Assembly: GCA_913009755.1 (NCBI GenBank)
Contig: CAJVWU010000024.1
Location: 1 to 47,592 of the forward strand
Source: an uncultured Bacteroidia bacterium
Lineage (GTDB): Bacteria > Bacteroidota > Bacteroidia > Bacteroidales > F082
Length of the DNA stretch: 47,592 bases
Direction of reading: 5' to 3'
Part shown: one piece after another, positions 1 to 9,374 of the stretch
Position numbering within the stretch: the first letter of the stretch is position 1
How the letters are laid out: each line of letters starts with the position of its first letter
Program-made: the position numbers and the translations under genes
Notes under the pieces: generated by a model
What the model was told of the DNA's origin: nothing
What the model saw: the letters and a program-made list of their open reading frames with translations, nothing else
Databases searched by the model: none

Positions 1-88
1 TCACCCCGCTTACCTCTTCCCAGTATTCATACTCAAAATGTGATAATATGTAATCCGGTACTAATAGTTTAATTAATGAATTTTCCAT
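1..88 (-). CDS. Probable ISAon1-type transposase N-terminal region protein, partial (runs off left edge)
   Basis: An open frame starts with ATG at 88-86 on the minus strand and stays open to base 1, giving about 29 residues that begin MENSLIKLLVPDYILSHFEY. From memory, the acidic/aromatic start followed by a 'LLxPxxILxxFE' pattern resembles the short N-terminal region proteins encoded in ISAon1-type insertion sequences of Bacteroidota. The rest of the gene is outside the window. It points away from the T9SS stub at 292-444, which would fit an insertion sequence sitting in or beside a broken secreted-protein gene. The family assignment is inference from a short stretch. Confidence 0.45.
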   Translation of the reverse strand, partial: MENSLIKLLVPDYILSHFEYEYWEEVSGV

Positions 89-291
89 CTGGCAAAGATA
101 ACCAGCGCATCAAAATAGGAATTAGCCATTTTTTATGTTCCCATTTGATGTATAAAGATAACTTATTAACATTTTAAATTTAACAAATTCGGGAGCATTT
201 TTATTGTTATTTTTAAACTTTAAATACATCCTATACTTTCGATTGTACGAAATATTTTTCATATGTGTTGCATTTTTACTATATTTATTGA
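89..291. other. AT-rich spacer, probable insertion-sequence end
   Basis: No convincing gene is seen between the partial transposase start and the T9SS stub. If the left element is an insertion sequence, its terminal repeat should lie here, but I could not identify a repeat because the other end is outside the window. Confidence 0.3.
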
Positions 292-444
292 GTTCAATCC
301 CGGAAAAACGGGAAAAGGAAAATTTATAAGAACCTTCACGGAATCATCGAGTTTGATTTAAATGGTTCTGCTTCAGGTGTTTATACTATACTGGCAGAAC
401 ATAAGGGTAAAATGTTAAGCCGTAAATTTGTGATTACCGAATAA
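292..444 (+). pseudogene. Stub of a T9SS type A C-terminal sorting domain
   Basis: A frame open from 292 to the stop at 442-444 encodes about 50 residues and has no plausible start. Its end, with FDLNGSASGVYTILAEHKGK and then SRKFVITE, has the pattern of the last strands of a type IX sorting domain: a 'DLxxxxSGVYxI' strand, a basic turn, and a final 'RKxVI' strand. The body of the secreted protein is missing. The stub lies about 200 bases from the partial transposase at 1-88, so insertion or deletion by that element is the simplest explanation. The missing part may lie beyond the left edge. Confidence 0.6.
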
Positions 445-510
445 CGATCATTTTTCAAAGAATTATTGATGGTTGCAGGGAATTATTAATTTTGGAGAAA
501 ACTTTTAACA

Positions 511-1314
511 TTGCTTCCATTATTTTTAGAAATTCGATTACTGGACATTGTTGATGTCTTCCTTGTGGCTGTGCTGCTTTTTACATTGTACAAACTGATA
601 AAAGGCACTGTCGCCATCAACATTTTTCTGGGACTGGTATTGCTTTTTCTTATTTGGAGGATTGTCCTTGCCCTGCAAATGGAATTGTTGTCCAGTATCC
701 TGGGTGCCTTTATCAGTGTGGGATTGGTTGCGCTTATTATTATTTTTCAACCAGAGATCAGACAGTTTTTGTTTGCCATGGGAAATGCCAATGTTTTTAA
801 ACAGTATGGGATCCGACCCTCAATTTTGAGGAAGTTTTTAAAAGTAAAATCCAGTTTCAATGTTGATGCAATAGTCACCGCCTGCCAGAAGATGTCAGAG
901 ATAAAAGAGGGAGCACTCATTGTCATTACCCGGCAAAATGAACTTTCCCAATATGTGGCTACCGGCCAGATTGTTGATGCCGAGATTTCTGCTTCCTTAA
1001 TTGAAAATATATTCTTTATTAACTCACCTTTGCATGACGGGGCCATGATTATAACGAACAACAGGATTCGGGCTGCAGCTTGTATATTGCCTGTAACCAA
1101 GAAAAAGGTGCGCATTTCATTCGGGCTACGCCACCGGGCTGCCATTGGAATCACAGAAATGTCTGATGCCATTGCCATTGTTGTTTCAGAAGAAAACGGA
1201 AAAATATCGTATTGTACTCAAGGGGATATCATTTATGGGTTAAAGCCAGTACAGTTGCAACAGCAGTTGTTAACCGACCTGGGGATGACAGAAAATGAGG
1301 TAAATGAAAGCTGA
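511..1314 (+). CDS. cdaA: Diadenylate cyclase, CdaA type (membrane-bound DAC domain protein)
   Basis: Makes the second messenger cyclic di-AMP from two ATP at the membrane. The 267-residue protein has three hydrophobic segments (roughly residues 10-30, 35-55 and 60-80) and then a DAC domain carrying both signature motifs: LHDGAMI (DGA at 176-178) and GLRHRAA (RHR at 207-209). Length and layout match CdaA rather than the DNA-scanning DisA. The start is TTG at 511; an ATG in a suitable place is not seen, and the residues after TTG begin directly with the first membrane segment. In Bacteroidota this gene often follows folP; here only the T9SS stub lies upstream, so the usual neighbour is absent or displaced. 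Confidence 0.9.
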   Translation: MLPLFLEIRLLDIVDVFLVAVLLFTLYKLIKGTVAINIFLGLVLLFLIWRIVLALQMELLSSILGAFISVGLVALIIIFQPEIRQFLFAMGNANVFKQYGIRPSILRKFLKVKSSFNVDAIVTACQKMSEIKEGALIVITRQNELSQYVATGQIVDAEISASLIENIFFINSPLHDGAMIITNNRIRAAACILPVTKKKVRISFGLRHRAAIGITEMSDAIAIVVSEENGKISYCTQGDIIYGLKPVQLQQQLLTDLGMTENEVNES

Positions 1315-1349
1315 TGTCTGGTCCGGTATTATGTTTTTAGGTTCTGGCT

Positions 1350-1646
1350 CTACTCAAAATAATAATCAACTACAGCCGTTTTATCCACACTATCTTTCAT
1401 AAAACCGAGCACTTTTTTATGATCAGGATGGTTTCGGTAAATATTCAATCCGGTTTCATCATCGAAATTGGCCATCAATACAAGATCAAAGGCTGATGGT
1501 TTGGTATTGATATTCAGGCCGACTTCCATCTGCTTAAGTTCGGGAATTTTCTTTACAAGGCCCATCAATTTAGATTGAAACTTCACTGATAATTCTTTCA
1601 CTTTTTCACGATCATTAAAATTCACCATTACAATATGTTTGAGCAT
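1350..1646 (-). CDS. Dabb family protein (stress-responsive alpha/beta barrel domain)
   Basis: A 98-residue protein starting MLKHIVMVNF, the typical opening of Dabb domains, and containing the family's HPDHKKV segment near residue 75. Such proteins are small dimeric ferredoxin-like barrels; some bind or cyclise small molecules but most have no assigned function. It fills the domain exactly, with no signal peptide. It lies on the strand opposite cdaA and is separated from sucD by that gene's terminator, so it is probably a single-gene unit. The family is clear, the role is not. Confidence 0.85.
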   Translation of the reverse strand: MLKHIVMVNFNDREKVKELSVKFQSKLMGLVKKIPELKQMEVGLNINTKPSAFDLVLMANFDDETGLNIYRNHPDHKKVLGFMKDSVDKTAVVDYYFE

Positions 1647-1742
1647 CGTTATTAATTTTGACAGGTTATAGTTTTAGAATAAAGAACAATAATAAAACAT
1701 TAATCTCTTTTTGGAGGATGGCATATCGGGAAAAGATAAAAA

Positions 1743-1765
1743 AAGCCCCGAATTAAAGGGGGCTT
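1743..1765 (-). terminator. Rho-independent terminator of sucD
   Basis: AAGCCCC at 1743-1749 pairs with GGGGCTT at 1759-1765 around a 9-base loop. On the minus strand the stem is followed by a T run (the A run at 1736-1744 on the plus strand). It sits about 20 bases after the sucD stop. Confidence 0.8.
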
Positions 1766-1785
1766 ATCATTTAGGGTTGAAATTC

Positions 1786-2655
1786 TTAAGCAAGGACTTC
1801 GGCCATTTTTTTACCAATATCAGCCGGTGATTCCACGACATAAATCCCACATTCCTTCAAAATGGCTTTTTTCGCATCTGCCGTGTCGGATTTCCCCCCG
1901 ATAATTGCACCGGCATGTCCCATTGTCCGCCCCGGAGGTGCAGTAGCACCTGCAATGAAGGCAACGACAGGTTTATTGCCATTTTCTTTGATCCAATAAG
2001 CGGCATCGGCTTCCATATTTCCACCGATTTCACCAATCATAACAATACCTTCCGTTTCCGGGTCGTTCATAAATAATTCGACGGCATCTTTGGTGGTAGT
2101 CCCAATTATGGGGTCTCCGCCAATACCTATGGCTGTGGTTTGTCCGAGACCTGTTTTAGTCAACTGGTCAACGGCTTCGTAAGTCAGGGTGCCGGAACGG
2201 GAGACAATGCCTACCCTGCCCTTTTTATGGATAAAACCGGGCATGATACCAACTTTTGCCTCATCCGGAGTAATAACACCCGGGCAATTAGGTCCAACCA
2301 ATCGTGAATCTCGGTCTTGCAGGTACCCTTTAACCTGAACCATATCTTCGGTGGGAATACCTTCGGTAATGCAAACGATAACTTTAATACCTGCATCGGC
2401 AGCTTCCATAATGGCGTCCGCAGCAAACGCAGGCGGAACAAAAATAACGGAAACGTTGGCTCCTGCTTTGTCAACAGCTTCTTTGACCGTATTAAAAACA
2501 GGTCTGCCCAGATGATCCTGACCGCCTTTTCCGGGCGTAACACCACCAACCACATTTGTACCATATTCAATCATCTGGGTGGCATGAAAGGTCCCTTCAG
2601 TGCCTGTAAACCCCTGGACTACTATGTTTGAGTCCTTATTTACTAAAACGCTCAT
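1786..2655 (-). CDS. sucD: Succinate-CoA ligase, alpha subunit
   Basis: Alpha subunit of succinyl-CoA synthetase, which interconverts succinyl-CoA and succinate with formation of a nucleoside triphosphate in the TCA cycle. The 289-residue length is standard. A CoA-binding Rossmann domain opens the protein ([10 protein letters not shown], 15-24), a ligase domain follows, and the phosphorylated histidine is visible as His247 in GHAGAI. The beta subunit gene sucC, usually adjacent, is not in this window, so the two subunits are probably encoded apart. A well-formed Bacteroidota promoter lies at 2694-2724 and a terminator follows the gene, so it looks like a monocistronic unit. Confidence 0.95.
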   Translation of the reverse strand: MSVLVNKDSNIVVQGFTGTEGTFHATQMIEYGTNVVGGVTPGKGGQDHLGRPVFNTVKEAVDKAGANVSVIFVPPAFAADAIMEAADAGIKVIVCITEGIPTEDMVQVKGYLQDRDSRLVGPNCPGVITPDEAKVGIMPGFIHKKGRVGIVSRSGTLTYEAVDQLTKTGLGQTTAIGIGGDPIIGTTTKDAVELFMNDPETEGIVMIGEIGGNMEADAAYWIKENGNKPVVAFIAGATAPPGRTMGHAGAIIGGKSDTADAKKAILKECGIYVVESPADIGKKMAEVLA

Positions 2656-2693
2656 CGATTATGTAAGTTTATTGTGTTAAAAAAAACAAGCGC

Positions 2694-2724
2694 CAAAGGT
2701 AATATCTTTTATACAATTCATAAA
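2694..2724 (-). promoter_or_regulatory. Bacteroidota-type promoter of sucD
   Basis: On the minus strand TTTA (2724-2721) is followed after 19 bases by TACCTTTG (2701-2694), matching the Bacteroidota consensus TTTG-N19-TAnnTTTG with one mismatch. It leaves a leader of roughly 30 bases before the ATG at 2655. Confidence 0.6.
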
Positions 2725-2768
2725 GGATGAAAATGTAATTTTGTTGAATTATAACAAAATGCCGGATT

Positions 2769-4178
2769 ATGAGTACTTATCCTTTATATTCTTTACATGG
2801 CGATACTATTTGTGCAGTTGCCACCCCGCCCGGAATGGGAGCAATTGCGGTTATCCGTCTGTCCGGGAAACAAAGTCTGGATATAGGCCTTTCTTTGTTT
2901 GAACCGGAAAAAGCGGATTTAAATAAAGAAAACATCATCACCCATCACCTTTTTTTAGGAACCATTCAATACAACGAACAAATTGTTGATGAAGTGCTTT
3001 TAAGTTATTTCAAAGCACCACATTCCTATACGGGTGAAGATGTGATTGAAATATCATGTCATGGTTCTGAATATATCCAGCAAAAACTTATTGAAATTCT
3101 TATTGATAAGGGAGCACGGTTTGCCGAACCCGGCGAGTTTACCATGCGTGCATTTCTCAATGGCAAATTAGACCTTTCTCAATCCGAAGCCGTTGCTGAC
3201 CTGATAGCCAGCCAGTCGGAAACAGCCCACAGGGTTGCCATTAACCAAATGCGGGGAGGTTATTCCCGAAAAATTAATGAATTGAGAAGCCGTTTGTTAA
3301 ATTTTTCTTCTCTCATTGAACTGGAACTGGATTTCAGTGAAGAAGATGTTGTTTTTGCCGATCGTGATCAGTTTCTTCAACTGATTAACGTAATTGAAAA
3401 CGAGATTACAAAACTAATCAAGTCATTTCAGGTGGGTAACGTACTGAAAAAAGGGATACCCGTTGCCATTATCGGCAAACCCAATACAGGAAAATCAACA
3501 TTACTAAATGCTATACTCAACGAAGAAAGGGCGATTGTTTCGGAAATTCCCGGTACAACACGTGATACGATTGAAGATACAATAATATTGGAAGGATATA
3601 CATTTCGTTTTATTGATACAGCCGGGTTAAGAACATCAGAAGATAAGATTGAAAATCTTGGAATTGAACGGACTTATGAGAAAATTGATGCTGCTACCAT
3701 TATCCTTTATGTATGTGATATCAGTAATTTAGATAAAGAAGAAGTGACAGAAATATTAAAAGAATTCAAACATTACATTAAAGATGAGAATAAATATTTT
3801 ATCCTTGTTGCCAACAAGATTGATAAACTTTCAGAGGTGCCCCCGCATTTAAAAGAAATGCTGGAGTTGGATACGGTGTTTGTTTCGGCCAAACGAAAAG
3901 AGAACATTCATTTGCTGGCGGAAACGATTGTAAATAGAGTGAAAGAGAAATCTATATCTGGTGATATTATTGTTAGTAATTCAAGACATTATGAAGCATT
4001 AAAAAATACTCTTGATTCTCTTAAAGAAGTCAGGAAAGGCATTCAGGACAACCTGACATCCGATCTGATCTCCATAGACAGCCGCCAGGCCTTGCATTAT
4101 CTGGGAACTATCACCGGTGAAATCACCACAGAAGATATACTTGAAAATATATTTTCCAGATTCTGTATCGGAAAGTAA
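2769..4178 (+). CDS. mnmE: tRNA uridine-5-carboxymethylaminomethyl modification GTPase MnmE
   Basis: With MnmG this GTPase modifies the wobble uridine (position 34) of certain tRNAs. The 469 residues show the full architecture: an N-terminal tetrahydrofolate-binding domain, a helical domain, and an inserted G domain with GKPNTGKST (236-244), DTAG (283-286) and NKID (349-352). The protein ends in CIGK with the conserved cysteine at 466, required for activity. A TAATTTTG element at 2736-2743 fits a -7 box about 25 bases before the ATG, although no matching upstream box is seen. It is divergent from sucD and convergent with the giant repeat gene. Confidence 0.97.
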   Translation: MSTYPLYSLHGDTICAVATPPGMGAIAVIRLSGKQSLDIGLSLFEPEKADLNKENIITHHLFLGTIQYNEQIVDEVLLSYFKAPHSYTGEDVIEISCHGSEYIQQKLIEILIDKGARFAEPGEFTMRAFLNGKLDLSQSEAVADLIASQSETAHRVAINQMRGGYSRKINELRSRLLNFSSLIELELDFSEEDVVFADRDQFLQLINVIENEITKLIKSFQVGNVLKKGIPVAIIGKPNTGKSTLLNAILNEERAIVSEIPGTTRDTIEDTIILEGYTFRFIDTAGLRTSEDKIENLGIERTYEKIDAATIILYVCDISNLDKEEVTEILKEFKHYIKDENKYFILVANKIDKLSEVPPHLKEMLELDTVFVSAKRKENIHLLAETIVNRVKEKSISGDIIVSNSRHYEALKNTLDSLKEVRKGIQDNLTSDLISIDSRQALHYLGTITGEITTEDILENIFSRFCIGK

Positions 4179-4198
4179 TAGCCTTTTTATCTGGCTTT

Positions 4199-7100
4199 CT
4201 AATCTAATCTTCCCCAGGATGTTCCGTTATAAAAGTAGATGTGTTTGTCGTTTGAGTTGACGTAAAGCATGCCTAATGTAGGTGATGATGGGGGGCCGGT
4301 ACGAGGGGTAAGGCGTAAAACATCAGTTAATGTATGAACTCCGTTTTTATCAATAGAATATCTCAACTCCCCGCCATTGGTTCCATTATATATTTCAAAC
4401 TTACCTTCATTGTCAGCGCCATCCCTTTCAAAATACAATCCTCCGATTGTCTGGTCGCTATCTACTCCGTCATCTTTAATTTTTGCTTTGATACCAGGGC
4501 CAAAAGAACCTGACATACTTCCTGTAGTAGCTTCGGCAGTTAGCTCAATTACAGGTCTTTTTGATGTATAAGCCCCGGTTTTTTGTCTTACTTTTAAAAT
4601 AGGATTACTCGTATTTGCTTTAATTGTTGTAATATCATTAAGCATTGTTTTACTATCTATTTTTAAGCCAAGATAATTACCATCAATAGTGTTCGAGATA
4701 GGAGTATAACATCGAAATCCAGCAACACTAATATATTTCCATTGTGTCGTATAACCAACTCGATTAGACATTCTTCTTTCATTGGAAAAAGTGATATTTC
4801 CTAATTCCTGATAAGTAACATTGTCCTGCATATCATTAGTACATATTATCCTGTTACTGTGACAATATACATCTCCGGTTCCTCCGGGTATGGGCCCCAT
4901 TTGCCTGAAAATAATTGCACTATCCATCCCGGATTGAATGTCATCAAAACGAACATTACTAAATATATTATTATAACTTTTAATATCTATGAATGTTGTG
5001 TTTTGCCAGGGTTGGTTTGGAGAACGGTAGTCAACTTGAATATCAACATTATCGAAAACATTCCCCCTGCTCATTTCATCAATTACAATAGCATGTAAAC
5101 ATTTATCAGCAATAAAACCATTAAAATATTCACTATTTACGTGTCCCAAATCTTTGCTGTCGCCGGAAAGATATATGGCAGTATCAGCCCCCATCATTGT
5201 AATATTATTAAAATGACTGAAATAATCTGCGCTTGGATAACCTGTTTCGCTTTCTTCTCTTACATCTAACTTCAACCCATTATATCTTTTGCCGGGCCCA
5301 TCCGATGGTGTAAACTGCAAGTTTGTATTAATTGACAGTCCATCAATGATACTTGGTAATCTGTGATAAATAGGATTAATGCCAGGCTCATCAAATTCAG
5401 CATCAATGACAAATGCCGTATGTGGATTTGTTGATGAATAAGGGATATAAATTGAAATATTTCTAAGGTTAAAGCCCCCTTTTGTAATTTTAAGAACAGG
5501 ATAATTACTTCCTCTTACTGTTTCTAATACTCCATAATGGTTATTATTTACAGAAACCATATCCTTAACAAACCCTGCAAATTCCATGTTAATATCAGGA
5601 GGTAATTGTATTGTACTATCAATGATATATTTGTTTCCGTTAACTTTTACGTTTTTTGGAAATACATCCACAACTGCCTGAAAGGCTTTACGGTTATTTG
5701 TTGCATAAGATTTGTATCCATTTCCGTTAGCACCAAACCACTCTGGATATGATTCTTTATAAATCGCACTGTCAGCATTTATTTTACCTGCTGATGAAAT
5801 AGTGAAAATTTGCTGGATTCCGGCATTAATTTCACCTTTAATATCCAATTCCTTCTTCACATCCAATACAGCCCCCGTTTCAAACCATATCCTCTTTCCT
5901 CTTGGAATTGTCAGTTTTGAGATTTTATAAGTATGCCCTGTGTTCGGAATAAAAACATCATTATTTGTAGCTAATGCCTGGGCAAAAGCGGCAGAATCTT
6001 CAGTTGTTCCATCTCCAACTGCCCCATAGTCAATAACGTTCGCAATAAATGATCCGCTCCCATAAGTATCTATTGCCCATCGCGTTGTATCTGCGGGGCT
6101 AACCATGGCAGTCATCCCTGGTATTTGTGCATTTTTCCCTGACCAGCTATTATAAGAGATTCCACTTTTCCAGGTTCCATTTAATGTTGACGTTGCAGTG
6201 AAAAGTTGTTGGTCACCGGCCATGATTTCTGTGCTGTCACCTGTTAAGGTACCGGTAACATCAAGTTTTGCATTTGTTTCAAACCAAAGACGTTTTCCCG
6301 GTGGTATTGTCAACGAGGAAATCAAATAGCTTGAATCCCCATGCGGGATAAAAATATCATTATTATCCTGTAAGGCATTATTAAATACCAGGGTATTGTC
6401 CGTTATTCCATCCGAAACAGCACCATAATCTATTACATTGGCAATAAACGAGCCACCTCCAAAAGTATCTTTGCCCCATCTTGCTGTATCAGAAGGAGTA
6501 ACCATGGCATACATTCCCGGAATTTGTTCATTAGTCCCCAACCAACTATTATAGGCTATTCCCCCTTTCCAGCTTCCTGCCAAAGTGGAATTACTGCTGA
6601 ATATCTGGTAATCACCTGCGATGATCTCGGTTGTGTCACCTGTAAGAGTTCCTGTTATGTCAAGCATTGCCCCTCTTTCAAACCATAGACGTTTTCCCGG
6701 TGGAATAATCAGGTTTGAAATTAAGTAAGCACTATCGGCCTGGGGAATAAATACATCATTATTTTCATTTAAAGCATTAGCGAACGCCGGTGTATTGTCC
6801 GTTGTTCCATCGCCTACAGCCCCATAATCATCAACCACGTTTGCAATAAATGACGAACCTCCGTTAGAAGTATTTAAAGATGTTATACTCTGTATTTTAT
6901 CGTAAATTGCATTTTTTGTTGGGACAGCCATATTATCATTCCAGGTCGTATCATAAGCCGAGTCCGAAACCGTGACATGTTCTCCCCACCGTGTTGTATC
7001 AGCAGGCGTGACCATGGCAATCATTCCGGGGATCTGACCGCCGGGTGAAATCCATCCGTCATAAGCAATCCCGCTTCTCCATGTGCCGGCCAGGGTAGAA

Positions 7101-9361
7101 CTGCCGGTGAATATCTGATAGTTCCCTGCAACAATTTCGGTAGTGTCACCAGTGATTGTCCCGGTTACATCCAACTTTGCACCGCGTTCAAACCATAAGC
7201 GTTTGCCTGATGGAATAATAAGGTTTGAAATTACATAAGTACTATCAGACTGGGGAATAAATAAACCATTATTTTCATTTAAAGCATTAATGAATACCTG
7301 TGTATTGTCCGTTGTTCCATCGCCTATCGCCCCATAATCATCAACCACGTTAGCTATAAAAGATGAACCACTGTCAGACGTGCCTGAAAATGCTAAATTT
7401 TCAATTTTATCATAAACAGCATTTTTAGTTGGTGCATCCATGCTCCCGTTCCATGTGTTATTATAGGCCGAGTCGGAAACTGTGACATATTGTCCCCATC
7501 TGGTTGTATCTGCAGGGGTAACCATGGCAATCATTCCGGGGATCTGACCGCCGGGTGAAATCCATCCGTTATAAGCAATCCCGCTTCTCCATGTGCCGGC
7601 CAGGGTAGAACTGCCGGTGAATATCTGATAGTTTCCTGCAAGTATTTCTGTACTGTCACCGGTAATTGTCCCGGTTACATCCAACTTAGCCCCACGCTCA
7701 AACCATAAGCGTTTGCCTGGCGGGATGGTCAGGCTTGAAATCAGATAATTGTTTGCCGAGGCCGGAACAAACACATCATTGTTGTCATTAAATGCATTTG
7801 AAAAGGCTGTTGCATCGTCTGTTGTGCCGTCACCTGTTGCGCCGTAATCTTCCACAACATTGGCTATGAATGAAGAATTTATGCTGCTTAATATGTTTTC
7901 AAATTTGTTGTAGAGTACATTTTTGGTGGCTGCCTCCAAGTTGCCATCCCAGGTATCACTATATGCCGAATCGGATACAGTTACCTGCACTCCCCACCTG
8001 GTTGTGTCAGCCGGGGTGACCATGGCAATCATTCCGGGGATCTGACCGCCGGGTGAAAGCCATCCGTCATAGGCAATCCCGCTTTTCCAGGTACCGGCCA
8101 GGGTTGAAGTGCCTGTTAAGATTTGATAATTGCCTGCTATTATTTCCGTATTGTCACCGGTAATTGTTCCGGTTACATCCAACTCAGCCCCACGCTCAAA
8201 CCATAAGCGTTTGCCTGGCGGGATGGTCAGGCTTGAAATCAGATAATTGTTTGCCGAGGCCGGAACAAACACATCATTGTTGTCATTAAATGCATTTGAA
8301 AAGGCGGTGGCATCGTCTGTTGTACCATCACCTTTTGCGCCGTAATCTTCCACAACATTAGCAATAAAAGATGATCCTGATCCATTACTTGTCATCTGTA
8401 AATTCTCTATTTTATCATAAATAGCATTCTTTGTGGCAGCATCCAGGCTTCCGTTCCATGATACATCATAAACTGAATCAGAGATAGTAATATGCTCCCC
8501 CCAGCGGGTTGTGTCAGCGGGGGTAACCATGGCGGTCATGCCGGGGATTTGTCCGGGAGGTGAAAGCCATTCATCATAAGCAATTCCCCCCCGCCATGTA
8601 CCGGCCAGGGTTGAAGTGCTTGTGAAGATTTGATAATTGCCTGCTATTATTTCCGTATTGTCACCGGTGAAGGTTCCGGTTATGTCCAGCTTTGCCCCGC
8701 GCTCAAACCATAAGCGTTTGCCTGAAGGTATGGTTAAACTTGTAATTAAATAATTATTATCGGAAGCGGGTACAAATACGTCATTATTTTCAGCAAACGC
8801 AGTGCTGAATGCAACAACATCACTCGTAACTCCATCCCCTACAGCACCATAATCTTCAACAACATTCGCTATAAATGTTCCCCCGGAGGATTGGTTTGTT
8901 GTATCGGTAACATACAATGTATCCACACTATGTTCAGCCGTTTTGGCATGCAAGGCATACAAGGCATAAGGGACACTCATCAATTGGCTGGTCCCGTATA
9001 GTTCATAGTTTGTCCCTCCATTAACATCCATTGATATTTCAATGAAGTAAGGCCCTACACCCCAATCAATGGAGGCAAAGTAGGCGGTATCAGCACTTCC
9101 AATATCAAGATTTAAAATACCAAAGTTATTGGTTGTGGCCGAATAGGTTTCTTCATAGACCGAATTCCCATCCGGGCTGTTCTGTAAAAGTCTTATCTTA
9201 ACGCCAACGTTTTGTCCAGGTAATATTTCACCATACACATCCCTGACAACAGCCTGGTACTTAAAAGATGCAGGTATCTGTCCGACAATAGTTGAAGATG
9301 GAAAAATTAAAGCCACAACAACTACCGATATTGCAATTATCTCTGATATTATCCTTCTCAT
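4199..9361 (-). CDS. Giant secreted tail-fibre-like repeat protein with seven pectate-lyase-cap modules
   Basis: 1720 residues. A signal peptide (1 to about 28) precedes an N-terminal beta domain (about 29-140, from ASFKYQAVVRD to LMSVPYALYA) common in Bacteroidota surface proteins. Seven modules follow, starting near residues 162, 331, 497, 667, 837, 971 and 1104. Each begins SFIANV(V)xDYGAxGDGxTDD, the N-cap motif of pectate-lyase-like beta-helices, and continues through KRLWFERGAKLDVTGT and IPGMxAMVTPADTTRW. The first five also end in a linker (SDSAY...W...PTKNAIYDKI) known from phage tail fibres. A further cap-like motif (YPEWFGANGNG, about 1206) opens a region consistent with a parallel beta-helix to about residue 1600. 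The C-terminus (from about 1680, PSSPTLGMLYVNSNDKHIYF) resembles tail-fibre tip domains. No T9SS sorting domain is seen. No catalytic residues could be assigned. Role inferred: adhesion or glycan binding at the surface. Confidence 0.8.
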   Translation of the reverse strand: MRRIISEIIAISVVVVALIFPSSTIVGQIPASFKYQAVVRDVYGEILPGQNVGVKIRLLQNSPDGNSVYEETYSATTNNFGILNLDIGSADTAYFASIDWGVGPYFIEISMDVNGGTNYELYGTSQLMSVPYALYALHAKTAEHSVDTLYVTDTTNQSSGGTFIANVVEDYGAVGDGVTSDVVAFSTAFAENNDVFVPASDNNYLITSLTIPSGKRLWFERGAKLDITGTFTGDNTEIIAGNYQIFTSTSTLAGTWRGGIAYDEWLSPPGQIPGMTAMVTPADTTRWGEHITISDSVYDVSWNGSLDAATKNAIYDKIENLQMTSNGSGSSFIANVVEDYGAKGDGTTDDATAFSNAFNDNNDVFVPASANNYLISSLTIPPGKRLWFERGAELDVTGTITGDNTEIIAGNYQILTGTSTLAGTWKSGIAYDGWLSPGGQIPGMIAMVTPADTTRWGVQVTVSDSAYSDTWDGNLEAATKNVLYNKFENILSSINSSFIANVVEDYGATGDGTTDDATAFSNAFNDNNDVFVPASANNYLISSLTIPPGKRLWFERGAKLDVTGTITGDSTEILAGNYQIFTGSSTLAGTWRSGIAYNGWISPGGQIPGMIAMVTPADTTRWGQYVTVSDSAYNNTWNGSMDAPTKNAVYDKIENLAFSGTSDSGSSFIANVVDDYGAIGDGTTDNTQVFINALNENNGLFIPQSDSTYVISNLIIPSGKRLWFERGAKLDVTGTITGDTTEIVAGNYQIFTGSSTLAGTWRSGIAYDGWISPGGQIPGMIAMVTPADTTRWGEHVTVSDSAYDTTWNDNMAVPTKNAIYDKIQSITSLNTSNGGSSFIANVVDDYGAVGDGTTDNTPAFANALNENNDVFIPQADSAYLISNLIIPPGKRLWFERGAMLDITGTLTGDTTEIIAGDYQIFSSNSTLAGSWKGGIAYNSWLGTNEQIPGMYAMVTPSDTARWGKDTFGGGSFIANVIDYGAVSDGITDNTLVFNNALQDNNDIFIPHGDSSYLISSLTIPPGKRLWFETNAKLDVTGTLTGDSTEIMAGDQQLFTATSTLNGTWKSGISYNSWSGKNAQIPGMTAMVSPADTTRWAIDTYGSGSFIANVIDYGAVGDGTTEDSAAFAQALATNNDVFIPNTGHTYKISKLTIPRGKRIWFETGAVLDVKKELDIKGEINAGIQQIFTISSAGKINADSAIYKESYPEWFGANGNGYKSYATNNRKAFQAVVDVFPKNVKVNGNKYIIDSTIQLPPDINMEFAGFVKDMVSVNNNHYGVLETVRGSNYPVLKITKGGFNLRNISIYIPYSSTNPHTAFVIDAEFDEPGINPIYHRLPSIIDGLSINTNLQFTPSDGPGKRYNGLKLDVREESETGYPSADYFSHFNNITMMGADTAIYLSGDSKDLGHVNSEYFNGFIADKCLHAIVIDEMSRGNVFDNVDIQVDYRSPNQPWQNTTFIDIKSYNNIFSNVRFDDIQSGMDSAIIFRQMGPIPGGTGDVYCHSNRIICTNDMQDNVTYQELGNITFSNERRMSNRVGYTTQWKYISVAGFRCYTPISNTIDGNYLGLKIDSKTMLNDITTIKANTSNPILKVRQKTGAYTSKRPVIELTAEATTGSMSGSFGPGIKAKIKDDGVDSDQTIGGLYFERDGADNEGKFEIYNGTNGGELRYSIDKNGVHTLTDVLRLTPRTGPPSSPTLGMLYVNSNDKHIYFYNGTSWGRLD
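5762..8878 (-). repeat. Seven tandem in-frame coding repeats
   Basis: The DNA encoding the modules repeats with successive spacings of about 507, 498, 510, 510, 402 and 399 bases, all multiples of three. The shorter period of the last units comes from loss of the KNAIYDKI linker. Parts of neighbouring units are nearly identical, for example around 7710-7860 and 8209-8357, and around 7020-7110 and 7530-7630. Confidence 0.85.
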
Positions 9362-9374
9362 AATCCCTGTTTTT

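Noticed and set aside
2211-2631. Open frames antisense to and overlapping sucD
   Set aside because: They are shadows of a well-conserved coding frame and show no recognisable domain.
4179-4198. Short AGCC/GGCT stem between mnmE and the repeat gene as a bidirectional terminator
   Set aside because: The stem is only four bases long, too weak to support.
4199-9361. Reading the tail-fibre-like protein as evidence of a prophage
   Set aside because: No capsid, terminase, portal or integrase genes lie near it; it carries a bacterial signal peptide and sits next to T9SS and housekeeping genes.
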